From Amycolatopsis decaplanina DSM 44594 (GTDB taxonomy: Bacteria; Actinomycetota; Actinomycetes; Mycobacteriales; Pseudonocardiaceae), in contig NZ_AOHO01000055.1 in assembly GCF_000342005.1 (NCBI RefSeq), positions 115,328 through 179,327 on the forward strand: a stretch of DNA of 64,000 nt, in the 5' to 3' direction. Position 1 is the first letter of the stretch. The number at the start of each line of letters is the position of its first letter. The notes beneath the pieces are model-generated. The model was not told the DNA's origin. It did no database searches and saw only the letters and a list, made by a program, of their open reading frames with translations. This document shows, in pieces, positions 51,974 through 60,134 of the stretch. The position numbers were made by a program, and so were the translations under genes.

Positions 51974-53329
51974 GTGACCACCATGACGCAGACCGCCGTG
52001 AGACCGCGCGCGGCGATCCGTCCCAGGATCGCCGCTCGCGCCGGGCTCTTCCTCTTCCTCGGGGCCAACGTGGCCGCCGTGACCACGCTCTTCTTCGCCG
52101 CCGGGCCGTCGGACAACGTCCTCGTCAGCATCGGCAGGCTCGCCGGGCTGTACGGGGCGCTGGCGATGGCGTTCCAGCTGCTGCTGGTCGCCCGGCTGCC
52201 GTGGCTCGACCGCCGCCTCGGCATGGACCGGCTCACCGGCTGGCACCGCTGGACCGGGTTCGGCCTGCTGTGGACGCTGCTCGCCCACTTCGTGTTCATC
52301 GTCTTCGGCTACGCGCAGGTCGAGGACAACGGCGTGGCGGACGAGTTCGTCACGATGGTGACCAAGCTGGAGGGGATCCTGCGCGCGGTCGTCGCGTTCG
52401 CGCTGATCCTCCTCGTCGGCGCGGTTTCCGCGCGGTTCGCCCGCCGCCGTCTGGCGTACGAGACCTGGCATTTCCTCCACCTCTACACCTACGCCGCGGT
52501 CGTACTGGCGTTCAGCCATCAGATCGCGCTGGGTGGATCGTTCGCGTCGTCGCCGGGGGCGCGGGTCTACTGGTGGGCGGTGTGGGGTGTCGCGCTCGGC
52601 TCGGTCTTCGCCGGCCGCGTGGTGCTGCCGCTGGCGCGGAATCTTCGGCACCAGCTGAAAGTCGTCGCCGTGGTCCCCGAATCGCACGACGCCGTCTCGG
52701 TGTACATCTCCGGCCGGCACCTCGACAAGATGCCCGCGAGGGCGGGCCAGTTCTTCCTGTGGCGCTTCATGACCCGGGATCGCTGGTGGCAGGCCAATCC
52801 GTTCTCGCTCTCGGCCGCGCCGGACGGCCGCACCCTGCGGCTGACCGCGAAAGCCGCCGGCGACGGCAGCGCGTCCTTGCGATCGCTGAAGGTCGGCACC
52901 CGAGTGTTCGCCGAAGGCCCGTACGGCGCGTTCACCACGATGCACCAACAGAAATCGGACGCGCTGCTGGTCGCGGGCGGCGTCGGGATCACCCCGATCC
53001 GCGCGCTGCTCGAGGAGATCTCCGGACATGTCGTGGTGCTCTACCGCGTCCGCGACGAACGCGACGCCGTCCTGCTGCCGGAGCTGATCGGACTGGCGCG
53101 GGCACGCGGCGTCGTCGTCCACGTCCTCAGTGGACCGTCCGCTCCGGCCGGTCCGCACGGCCCGGTGCTCGGCGCGCACAACCTGCGGCGGATGGTGCCG
53201 GACATCGAGAACCGGGACGTCTTCGTCTGCGGCCCGCCCGGGATGACCTCGGCGACGTTGCGCAGCCTGCGGGAACTGCGGGTGCCGAACCAGCAGGTCC
53301 ACGCCGAACGCTTCAGCCTCGCCGCCTGA
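51974..53329 (+). CDS. Ferric reductase-like transmembrane flavocytochrome
   Basis: 451 residues. About six membrane helices (25-215), with His in WHRW, LLAHF, WHFLHLYTY and FSHQ that could ligate two hemes, then a ferredoxin-NADP reductase-type module: FAD motif NPFSLS and NAD(P) motif GGVGITPIRALLEE, ending VFVCGPPGMT. Moves electrons from NAD(P)H across the membrane. GTG start with GAAGGGA upstream. First of three genes with the FMN-binding protein and ApbE. Confidence 0.92.
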   Translation: MTTMTQTAVRPRAAIRPRIAARAGLFLFLGANVAAVTTLFFAAGPSDNVLVSIGRLAGLYGALAMAFQLLLVARLPWLDRRLGMDRLTGWHRWTGFGLLWTLLAHFVFIVFGYAQVEDNGVADEFVTMVTKLEGILRAVVAFALILLVGAVSARFARRRLAYETWHFLHLYTYAAVVLAFSHQIALGGSFASSPGARVYWWAVWGVALGSVFAGRVVLPLARNLRHQLKVVAVVPESHDAVSVYISGRHLDKMPARAGQFFLWRFMTRDRWWQANPFSLSAAPDGRTLRLTAKAAGDGSASLRSLKVGTRVFAEGPYGAFTTMHQQKSDALLVAGGVGITPIRALLEEISGHVVVLYRVRDERDAVLLPELIGLARARGVVVHVLSGPSAPAGPHGPVLGAHNLRRMVPDIENRDVFVCGPPGMTSATLRSLRELRVPNQQVHAERFSLAA

Positions 53330-53346
53330 GTCAGGGAGTCCCGATC

Positions 53347-53775
53347 ATGAAGAAGACCATCGTCGCCGCCACGGTCGCCCTTTCGGCCGCGGGCTTCCTC
53401 GGTGTCTGGCTGTACGAACCGGGTCCGCTCGGCTCGGAGACCGTGGCCGTCGCGGCGCCCGCGCCGCCCACTGCTTCCACTGTGCCCTATTCGGACGGTG
53501 GCGCGTCCGAAGGCGCCGAACGCACCATCGACGGCTCGGTGGAGAGCAACCGGTACGGCACCGTCCAAGTGCGGCTGGTGATCTCGGCCGGGGACAAGAT
53601 CTCCGAAGTCCGCCTGCTGCAACGGCCGGCCAGCGGCCGCGGGGTCGCCGCGATCCCGATCCTGCAGGAGGAGACGCTGACCGCGCAGAGCGCCGACATC
53701 GACACCGTCTCCGGGGCGACATCGACGAGCGAGTCGTACATCGACTCGCTGCAGGCGGCGCTGGACGCCAGATGA
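53347..53775 (+). CDS. FMN-binding domain protein, membrane anchored
   Basis: 142 residues. N-terminal signal/anchor (about 4-22), a short linker, and an FMN_bind domain with VSGATSTS; Thr125 is the expected covalent FMN attachment residue. Overlaps apbE (ATGA), whose product performs that flavinylation. Likely extracytoplasmic electron acceptor for the flavocytochrome. Confidence 0.92.
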   Translation: MKKTIVAATVALSAAGFLGVWLYEPGPLGSETVAVAAPAPPTASTVPYSDGGASEGAERTIDGSVESNRYGTVQVRLVISAGDKISEVRLLQRPASGRGVAAIPILQEETLTAQSADIDTVSGATSTSESYIDSLQAALDAR

Positions 53776-54509
53776 ACCGCGTCGAACAGGTGATGGGACT
53801 GCCGGTCTCGGTCGACGTCCGGGCGGGCGGTGGCCTCGTCGACCACGCCATCGACGGGGTCTTCGGCTGGCTGCGGGAAGTCGACGCGAGGTTCAGCCCG
53901 TTCAAGGCCGACAGTGAGGTCTGCCGCCACGACCGCGGCGAACTCGCTCCCTCGGAGCTGAGCGACGACCTCCTGGAAGTGCTTTCGCTGTGCGATCACT
54001 ACGAACGGCTGTCCGGCGGGGCGTTCACCGCCCGGCTCCCCGGACGGCGGCTCGACCCGAACGCCGTGGTCAAGGGCTGGGCGGTGCGACGGGCGGCGTC
54101 CCTGTTGCTGGCCGAGGGCTTGGACGTGTTCTGCCTCAACGCCGGCGGGGACGTCGTCACCTCCGGCGAACCGGAACCCGGCCGTGCCTGGCGGGTCGGG
54201 ATCCGGCATCCCGAACGGCCCGACGCGGTCTGCGCCGTGGTGGAATCGTCCGGTGGCGCCGTCGCGACCTCGGCGGAATACGAACGCGGCGCGCACATCC
54301 TCGACGGACGGACCGGGCGCCCGCCCGTCGGGCTGCTGAGCGTCACAGTCACCGCCGACGACCTCGTCACCGCGGATTCCCTCGCCACGGCCGCCTTCGC
54401 GATGGGGGCCGAGGGGATCGCCTGGGTCGCGTCGCAGCCGGGTTGCCAGGTGCTGGTCATCGACGCGGAACGGCGGGTGCACCGGTCGCCGGGGTTGCGG
54501 CTGGCTTAA
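53772..54509 (+). CDS. apbE: FAD:protein FMN transferase
   Basis: 245-residue ApbE/Ftp-family enzyme that attaches FMN to Thr of FMN_bind proteins using FAD and Mg. Motifs: DARFSPFKADSEV, KGWAVRRAA, LNAGGDVVTSG and the C-terminal TADSLATAAFAMG. No N-terminal signal peptide, so it may act before export or be leader-less. It starts inside the substrate gene. Confidence 0.93.
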   Translation: MNRVEQVMGLPVSVDVRAGGGLVDHAIDGVFGWLREVDARFSPFKADSEVCRHDRGELAPSELSDDLLEVLSLCDHYERLSGGAFTARLPGRRLDPNAVVKGWAVRRAASLLLAEGLDVFCLNAGGDVVTSGEPEPGRAWRVGIRHPERPDAVCAVVESSGGAVATSAEYERGAHILDGRTGRPPVGLLSVTVTADDLVTADSLATAAFAMGAEGIAWVASQPGCQVLVIDAERRVHRSPGLRLA

Positions 54510-54551
54510 ACCGTTGGCCGGGCTTCGCGGGCTCAGGCAGACTGCGGCGTC

Positions 54552-54932
54552 ATGACCTCTGTCGTACAGAACTTCTTCTTCGACTGCGCAGACGCCTACG
54601 AACTGGGACGTTTCTGGAGTGGCGTGGTCGGCAAGCCGATGGCCGACGACGACCGGCCCGGCGACCCCGAGACGATCATCGTGATGGACAACGGTGTCAC
54701 GCTGTTCTTCGGGCAGGTGCCCGAGCCGAAGACGGTGAAGAACCGGATCCACCTCTGCCTCCAGCCCGACATCCCGCGCGACGAGGAGGTGGAGCGCCTG
54801 CTGAAACTCGGCGCGACCCTCCTGCACGACCGGCGCAACCCGGACGGCACCGGCTGGGCCGTTCTCGGTGACCCCGAGGGCAACGAATTCTGCGTGCTGC
54901 GCAGCGCCGCGGAAAAGGCCGCGACGTCGTGA
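54552..54932 (+). CDS. Glyoxalase-like VOC-family protein
   Basis: 126 residues; one vicinal-oxygen-chelate module pair (FFFDCADAYELGRFWSGVVG; RIHLCLQPDIPRDEEVERLLKLGA; LGDPEGNEFCVL). Glyoxalase_6-like group of unknown substrate. ATG start; ATGA-type overlap with the GTG of the next gene. Confidence 0.88.
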   Translation: MTSVVQNFFFDCADAYELGRFWSGVVGKPMADDDRPGDPETIIVMDNGVTLFFGQVPEPKTVKNRIHLCLQPDIPRDEEVERLLKLGATLLHDRRNPDGTGWAVLGDPEGNEFCVLRSAAEKAATS

Positions 54933-55759
54933 CGGACTACCTGACCGTCAACCGCGCGAACTGGGACGAACGCGCTCCGGCACACGCCGCTTCGGCGGAC
55001 TACGGCTACGAAAAGTTCCTCGCGGACCCCACGCACCTCAGCGGCGTGGTCACCTTCGACCGGCCACTGCTCGGCGACGTCTCCGGCGCGCGCGGAGTGC
55101 ACCTGCAATGCCACATCGGCACCGACACGCTTTCCCTGTCCCGCCTCGGCGCGCGGATGACCGGTCTCGACTTTTCCGCACCGGCGCTGGAGATCGCGCG
55201 ACGGCTGGCCGCCGAGACCGGCGCGGGAATCGACTACCGCGAGTCCGATGTGTACAGTGCCGCCGACGTGCTGGGCGCCGGGGAATTCGACCTCGTCTAC
55301 ACGGGAATCGGCGCGCTCTGCTGGCTGCCGGACATCGCCCGCTGGGGACAGGTCGTCGGAAAGCTGCTGCGGCCGGGCGGGCGGCTGTTCATCCGGGACA
55401 TGCACCCGATGCTGGGCACCCTCGACGAGACGCAGCCGATGATCACGCCGCGCTACCCGTACTTCGAGCAGGCCGAACCGCTGGTGTTCGACGAACCGGG
55501 GACCTATGTGGACACCGACGTCGCGTTCGAGAACAACCGGACGCACGAGTGGAACCACGGGCTGGGCGAGATCGTCACGTCGCTGCTCGACGCGGGACTG
55601 ACGCTGACGCGGCTGGTGGAACACGACAGCGTGCCGTGGAACGCGCTGCCCGGGTTCATGACCCTGAACGAGGCGACCGAGGAATGGCGGCTGACGGAGG
55701 ATCCGCGGCGGCTGGCGGCGAGTTTCACGATCGAGGCCGTGAAGACCCGCCGCAAGTAG
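54929..55759 (+). CDS. SAM-dependent class I methyltransferase
   Basis: 276 residues from GTG 54929. SAM-binding motif I VHLQCHIGTDTLSLSRLGARMTGLDF in which the usual acidic/Gly-rich loop reads QCHIGTD; later DLVYTGIGALCWLPD and LLRPGGRLFIRDMHPM. This matches the group related to E. coli YcgJ/SmtA-like proteins; substrate unknown. TAG stop inside a family C palindrome. Confidence 0.9.
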   Translation: MTDYLTVNRANWDERAPAHAASADYGYEKFLADPTHLSGVVTFDRPLLGDVSGARGVHLQCHIGTDTLSLSRLGARMTGLDFSAPALEIARRLAAETGAGIDYRESDVYSAADVLGAGEFDLVYTGIGALCWLPDIARWGQVVGKLLRPGGRLFIRDMHPMLGTLDETQPMITPRYPYFEQAEPLVFDEPGTYVDTDVAFENNRTHEWNHGLGEIVTSLLDAGLTLTRLVEHDSVPWNALPGFMTLNEATEEWRLTEDPRRLAASFTIEAVKTRRK

Positions 55760-55772
55760 GTGACTACTTGCG
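55751..55772. repeat. Palindromic repeat, family C, copy 2
   Basis: CGCAAGTAG-GTGA-CTACTTGCG, 9-bp perfect arms; contains the methyltransferase stop codon (55757-55759). Confidence 0.8.
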
Positions 55773-55795
55773 ACAGGACCTGCGGGGTTTGAAGA

Positions 55796-56815
55796 ATGGA
55801 CGGCATGTCGAGCGATCCCCGACGGCCCCTTGTCGCCGTCGCCGCCTTGGGCGGCACCATCTCCATGGTCCCCGGAGACGGCGAAGACCACGCCGTCCCC
55901 CGTCTCACCGCCGCCGACCTGCTCGGCGACTTGGGCGGGAACCTCGAGATGGACGTCCGCGCAGAGACGCTCGCGGGGATCTCCAGCGCGTCGATGGACT
56001 TCGCGACGCTGATCAGGACACGGGACTGGGCCGCCCGAGCCGTCGATGAAGGCGCTGAAGGTGTCGTCGTGGTCCAGGGTACGGACACGCTCGAGGAGAC
56101 CGCGTACTTCTTCGAACTGACGTGGGCTTCCGAGGCGCCGATCGTGATCACCGGCGCGATGCGCAACCCCAGCCTGCCCAGCGCCGACGGCGCGGGGAAC
56201 CTGCTCGCCGCGCTGACCGTCGCCGCCGATCCCCGCAGCCGGGGCCGCGGCTCGCTGGTCGCGTTCAACGACGACGTCCACCTGGCGCGCTGGGTGCGGA
56301 AGGCGCATTCGAGCCACGTCGAGGCGTTCTCCTCGAACCCCGCCGGGCCGCTCGGGCTCCTCGCGGAGGGCCTGGTGCACTACTTCCACCCGGTCGCCGC
56401 CCGCCCTGCGGCGTTGTCACTGGAGGACGCGGACTTCTCCGGTCTGGTGCCGATCGTCGAGAGCGGCGTCGAGGACACCGGCGAACTCCTCGAAACGCTG
56501 GTCAAGGCCGGAGTCAAGGGTGTGGTGCTCGCCGCGAACGGCGCCGGGCACGTTTCGGCGGGGTCCGCCGACGTGATCGAACGGGTCCTGCCGGAGGTGC
56601 CGATCGTGGTCGCCGGCCGCACCGGCGCCGGGCCGACGTTCCGCGGCACCTACGGCTTCCGCGGCTCGGAGTCGGACCTGATCGCGATGGGCGCGACCAT
56701 GGCGGGTTGGCTGGACCCGCGCAAATCCCGGCTCCTGCTGCACACCTTGCTCGCCACCGGAGCCTCGCGAGACCGCATCGAAGCCGAATTCCGGCTCCGC
56801 GGCGACCTCGCCTGA
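55796..56815 (+). CDS. L-asparaginase family protein
   Basis: 339 residues, or 336 from the second ATG at 55805. Asparaginase motifs: ALGGTIS (first catalytic Thr) and VVQGTDTLEETAYF (second Thr with Asp); then GAMRNPSLPSADGAGNLLAAL. No signal peptide, so cytoplasmic. Hydrolyses asparagine to aspartate and ammonia, if specificity follows the family. Followed by a family C palindrome. Confidence 0.92.
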   Translation: MDGMSSDPRRPLVAVAALGGTISMVPGDGEDHAVPRLTAADLLGDLGGNLEMDVRAETLAGISSASMDFATLIRTRDWAARAVDEGAEGVVVVQGTDTLEETAYFFELTWASEAPIVITGAMRNPSLPSADGAGNLLAALTVAADPRSRGRGSLVAFNDDVHLARWVRKAHSSHVEAFSSNPAGPLGLLAEGLVHYFHPVAARPAALSLEDADFSGLVPIVESGVEDTGELLETLVKAGVKGVVLAANGAGHVSAGSADVIERVLPEVPIVVAGRTGAGPTFRGTYGFRGSESDLIAMGATMAGWLDPRKSRLLLHTLLATGASRDRIEAEFRLRGDLA

Positions 56816-56825
56816 AGATCACTGG

Positions 56826-56847
56826 CGCAAGTAGGTGACCAATTGCG
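56826..56847. repeat. Palindromic repeat, family C, copy 3 (imperfect)
   Basis: Shares CGCAAGTAGGTGAC and terminal TTGCG with copy 2, but with an AAT in the right arm. 10 bp beyond the asparaginase stop codon. Confidence 0.65.
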
Positions 56848-56853
56848 GGATGG

Positions 56854-57333
56854 TCAGTCCTGGATCGGGCCCGAGACGGGGTCCAGGTGGTACGGCCGCA
56901 TGGCGCGGGGCCGGTGCCGGTAGACGTGCACGCTGACGGCGGGGTCCGGCCCGTCGTTGCGCACTTCGTGGATGTAGCCGGGACCGAAGACGCGAGACTG
57001 CCCTTCCGACAGCGAGTGCAGTTCGGTCACGGCCCGGCCGTCGACCGCGCGCCGGGCGACGGTCTCGCTCAGCCTCCCGCTGACGACGGTGAACGCGCCT
57101 GCGGCGAATTCGTGATCGTGCAGGTCGGTGTACTGACCGGGCAGCCAGCTCATCAACCAGATCTCCTGCAGTTCGTCCGCGTCGACGAGGGCGGAGAAGC
57201 GCTGCTCGGGGTCGTAACGCAGCAGGTGCCGCCAGCGTTCACGGTCCGCGGCGAATTCGAGCGCGACGCGCACCGGGTGGCGCAGGGCGGGGTTTTCGGG
57301 AATGACGAGCGTGTTGTCCGGGACGGCGAACAT
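56854..57333 (-). CDS. Cysteine dioxygenase (type I family)
   Basis: 159-residue cupin enzyme that oxidises cysteine to cysteine sulfinate. Iron ligands are His72 and His74 (DLHDHEFAAGAF) and His122 (GPGYIHEVRN). ATG 57333 with GAGGA nine bases upstream; the frame is open upstream but that stretch has no cupin similarity. Fifty-five bases upstream ends a short reading frame with five cysteine codons, a probable regulatory leader. Confidence 0.93.
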   Translation of the reverse strand: MFAVPDNTLVIPENPALRHPVRVALEFAADRERWRHLLRYDPEQRFSALVDADELQEIWLMSWLPGQYTDLHDHEFAAGAFTVVSGRLSETVARRAVDGRAVTELHSLSEGQSRVFGPGYIHEVRNDGPDPAVSVHVYRHRPRAMRPYHLDPVSGPIQD

Positions 57334-57365
57334 GAAGGTGTCCTCGCAAAAAGAAAAGATCGTGT

Positions 57366-57387
57366 GGGCAGGGGGTCGGGGTTGGGG
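57366..57387 (+). other. G-tract run (G-quadruplex-capable) opposite a C-rich leader RNA
   Basis: GGG, GGGGG, GGGG and GGGG tracts with 2-base spacers lie on the plus strand between the leader stop codon and the dioxygenase start. The minus-strand transcript is therefore C-rich and G-poor there, as Rho-loading sites are. Confidence 0.6.
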
Positions 57388-57388
57388 T

Positions 57389-57484
57389 TCACCGACAACA
57401 ACACTGGGCACACGAAAAACACACGCGCGCGACCGCACCAAGACCCGAGAGGCCCCGCGACACAGTCATCCCACGTGCGAACAT
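57389..57484 (-). CDS. Cysteine-rich leader peptide upstream of cysteine dioxygenase
   Basis: Short reading frame of up to 31 codons ending in VCFSCAQCCCR and a TGA. All five cysteines of the tail use TGT although the genome strongly favours G/C-ending codons. Possible starts are ATG 57484, ATG 57469 and GTG 57424; none has a good Shine-Dalgarno, and ATG 57484 could be leaderless behind a TTGACC/TTCGCT promoter. Short polycysteine frames act as cysteine-responsive attenuators of sulfur genes in mycobacteria. Here the downstream gene consumes cysteine. Confidence 0.65.
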   Translation of the reverse strand: MFARGMTVSRGLSGLGAVARVCFSCAQCCCR

Positions 57485-57490
57485 GCCCTC

Positions 57491-57519
57491 AGCGAACCAG
57501 TGCGGAGCCCTGCGGTCAA
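57491..57519 (-). promoter_or_regulatory. Possible promoter of the leader/cysteine dioxygenase transcript
   Basis: Minus-strand TTGACC (57514-57519), 17-bp spacer and TTCGCT (57491-57496), seven bases before ATG 57484. The -35 is good and the -10 is weak. Confidence 0.35.
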
Positions 57520-57611
57520 CCGATCTCACACCGTGGACCGTGAGTTCTGCACCTCGCGTCCATGTTCGCAGCACGAATCCACCCTGGGCTGTCGCGATCC
57601 TGCGGTCTTGC

Positions 57612-58637
57612 TCAGGACCACTCGTGCTTCTGCGACCGCCCCAGCAGTTCGGCTCCCGCACGCCGCGGGTCGACCCCTTCATGACATACGCGGTGCATCG
57701 CGTCGGTGATCGGCATGTCGACACCGAGGCCGATCGCGAGTTCCCTGATCGACGTGCACGACTTGACGCCCTCGGCGACCTGACCGCCGGTGGCCGCCAG
57801 CGCCTGCTCCAGCGTCTCGCCCCTGCCGAGCCGTTCGCCGAAGGTCCGGTTGCGCGACAACGGCGACGAGCAGGTCGCCACCAGGTCGCCGACACCGGCG
57901 AGCCCGGCGAAGGTCAGCGGGTCGGCGCCGAGTTTCGCGCCGAGCCTGGCCATCTCGGCCAGCCCGCGGGTGATCAGCGTGGCAACGGTGTTGGCGCCCA
58001 GCCCGAGCCCCGCCGCCATCCCGCAACTGAGCGCGATGACGTTCTTGCACGCCCCGCCCAGCTCGCAGCCGACGACGTCGGTGTTGGTGTACGGGCGGAA
58101 GTACTGGTTGAAGCTCGCCTGCTGGATCACCTTGGCGTTGTCGTGGTCGGTGCAGGCCAGCACCGCCGCCGCCGGCTGCCCCAGCGCGATCTCCTTCGCC
58201 AGGTTCGGCCCGGACACGACCACGATCTGCCCGCCGTCGACCCGCGCGATCTCGGCGATGACCTCACTCATCCGCTTGAGCGTGCCCAGTTCGACGCCCT
58301 TCGCGAGGCTCACCAGGATCGCGTCGGACGGCAGCAGACCGGACCACTCCGAGAGATTGGTCCGCAACGTCTGGCTCGGCACCGCGAGGACCACGGCCTG
58401 CGCGTCATCGAGGGCCTCGCCCGGATCGGCCGTCGCGGTGATCCGCTCCGGCAGTTCGATATCGGGTAAATAGGACGAATTGAGATGCCGGTCCCGGATT
58501 TCGGCCGCGACTTCGGGCCGCCGGGCCCACATGGTCACGTCCCGGCCGGCGTCGCCGAGCACCTTCGCGAACGCCGTCCCCCACGACCCCGCGCCGAGCA
58601 CGGTGACACGCTGGACCTCGATGGCGGTCCCGGCCAT
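57612..58637 (-). CDS. gpsA: Glycerol-3-phosphate dehydrogenase [NAD(P)+]
   Basis: 341 residues; makes sn-glycerol-3-phosphate for phospholipid synthesis. N-terminal Rossmann motif VLGAGSWGTAFA, SLAKGVELGTL, SGPNLAKEIA, catalytic Lys in GGACKNVIALSCG, and GLAGVGDLVATC. Overlaps plsC by one base. Family length normal. Confidence 0.97.
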   Translation of the reverse strand: MAGTAIEVQRVTVLGAGSWGTAFAKVLGDAGRDVTMWARRPEVAAEIRDRHLNSSYLPDIELPERITATADPGEALDDAQAVVLAVPSQTLRTNLSEWSGLLPSDAILVSLAKGVELGTLKRMSEVIAEIARVDGGQIVVVSGPNLAKEIALGQPAAAVLACTDHDNAKVIQQASFNQYFRPYTNTDVVGCELGGACKNVIALSCGMAAGLGLGANTVATLITRGLAEMARLGAKLGADPLTFAGLAGVGDLVATCSSPLSRNRTFGERLGRGETLEQALAATGGQVAEGVKSCTSIRELAIGLGVDMPITDAMHRVCHEGVDPRRAGAELLGRSQKHEWS

Positions 58638-59341
58638 CAGGCGTCGTCCTCCGGCTTCTTCGCGGGCGGTTCCTCCTGGCGGATCTCCGCGAGCAGGGTG
58701 GTGATCTCGGTCATCATCAGCTCGGTGACCTCGCGCAGTTTCGACGCGCTACGGGTGGAACCGTTCTTGTAGGCCGACAGGTCCATCGGTTCGCCGACCA
58801 GGTGCGTGATCTTCTTGCGCGGGAACGGCGTGAACTTCTTCGTGTAGCCGTTGAAGATGTGGTTCGTGCCCCAGCGGGCGATCGGGATCACCGGCACGTC
58901 GGTCTCCAGCGCGAGCCGCGCGGCCCCGGTGAACGGCTTCTTGGGCCAGCCGTCCGGGTCCTTGGTGATCGTCCCCTCCGGATAGATGACGACGACCTTG
59001 CCGTCACGCAACGCCTGGTGGGCGGCCTTGAGGCTGTCGCCGGCGGCGGCCGAACCGCGGGAGACCGGGATCTGCCCCGCGCCGACGAAGATCTTGCCGA
59101 AGACCGGCGTCCTGGTCAGGCTCTCCTTGCCGAGGAACCGCGGCACCCGCTTCTGGCGGTGCACGAACACCGCGTCCACCGCCGGATCCATGTGGGACAC
59201 GTGGTTGAGCAGGAGCAGCGCGCCGCCTTCGCGGGGGATCCGCTCGGCGTTGCGGTAGACCCGCTTGCCGATGGCCGTCGCCGGGTAGAACAGTGCGGCG
59301 GCGATGCCAACCCAGATGCCGCCCTTCTCACGCCGGGCCAA
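58637..59341 (-). CDS. 1-acyl-sn-glycerol-3-phosphate acyltransferase-like protein
   Basis: 234 residues from the TTG at 59341, which has AGGAGG five bases upstream. PlsC-family motifs NHVSHMDP (catalytic His/Asp) and VVIYPEGTITKD. One hydrophobic N-terminal segment. Directly upstream of gpsA in the transcript, linking two successive phosphatidic-acid steps. The longer open frame above the TTG lies over the divergent fbiD gene and is rejected. Confidence 0.92.
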   Translation of the reverse strand: MARREKGGIWVGIAAALFYPATAIGKRVYRNAERIPREGGALLLLNHVSHMDPAVDAVFVHRQKRVPRFLGKESLTRTPVFGKIFVGAGQIPVSRGSAAAGDSLKAAHQALRDGKVVVIYPEGTITKDPDGWPKKPFTGAARLALETDVPVIPIARWGTNHIFNGYTKKFTPFPRKKITHLVGEPMDLSAYKNGSTRSASKLREVTELMMTEITTLLAEIRQEEPPAKKPEDDA

Positions 59342-59437
59342 TTCGTCCTCCTCGAAGTCACACGTGTCGTCCCAGGCCACTGATCCTGCCGCGCGCGTGC
59401 GAGCGCGGTCCAGGGAGGGTCGGGTAAGAATGCAGAT

Positions 59438-60076
59438 GTGGATAGTGTGGGCATCGACCTGATCGTGCCGATGAAACGCCCCGCCGAGGGCAAGTCGCGG
59501 CTTCGCGGTGCGGTCGTGCCGGAGCGCCACCCCGAACTGGTGCTGGCGCTGGCCTACGACACGTTGTCCGCGGCGATCTCGGCGGACGGGGTCCGGCGGG
59601 TGCTGGTGGTCGCCGCCGACCCGGCGTCGGTGGCGGATCTCACCGAACTTGGCGTCGAGATCGTCACCGAGCCCTCGCGCGGCGGATTGAACGCGGCCCT
59701 GCGCCACGGCGAAGAGCTGCTGCGCCGGGACACACCGTCCGGTCTCGTCGGTGCCCTGCAGGCCGACCTGCCCGCGCTGCGGACCGAAGATCTCACCGCC
59801 GCCCTCGCCGAGGCCGCCGGACATCGGGCGTTCGTCGCGGACCGGCAAGGAACTGGCACGACTCTGTTGCTCGCGGGGGCTGGCCGTGCTCTGGCACCCC
59901 GGTTCGGCACGGGTTCCGCGCGGGCGCACACCGCTTCCGGTGCGACCCCGCTCACGATCGCCGCGGAATCGCTCAGGGCCGACGTGGACACCGCGGATGA
60001 TCTCGCTCACGTCCGCACCCTGGGTACCGGAAAACGCACTTCAACGCTGCTGGGAACACCCTGCGTGGTGATGTGA
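59438..60076 (+). CDS. fbiD: Phosphoenolpyruvate/2-phospholactate guanylyltransferase of F420 biosynthesis
   Basis: 212 residues. CofC/FbiD family: IVPMKRPAEGKSRL at the start (nucleotide-binding), VAADP, and a conserved DLPAL metal-binding Asp. In actinobacteria FbiD uses phosphoenolpyruvate to make the F420 side-chain precursor. GTG start. Position between gpsA/plsC and ppk1 as in Mycobacterium. Confidence 0.93.
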   Translation: MDSVGIDLIVPMKRPAEGKSRLRGAVVPERHPELVLALAYDTLSAAISADGVRRVLVVAADPASVADLTELGVEIVTEPSRGGLNAALRHGEELLRRDTPSGLVGALQADLPALRTEDLTAALAEAAGHRAFVADRQGTGTTLLLAGAGRALAPRFGTGSARAHTASGATPLTIAAESLRADVDTADDLAHVRTLGTGKRTSTLLGTPCVVM

Positions 60077-60134
60077 CGAGAGTTCACCCTGCCGACCAGC
60101 GCGCGGCGCACATAATCGCCCCGAGTGGTGAACA

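Noticed and set aside
59342..60010. Upstream extension of the plsC-like gene to 457 codons
   Set aside because: It lies over the divergent fbiD gene; the TTG with AGGAGG at 59341 gives the family start.
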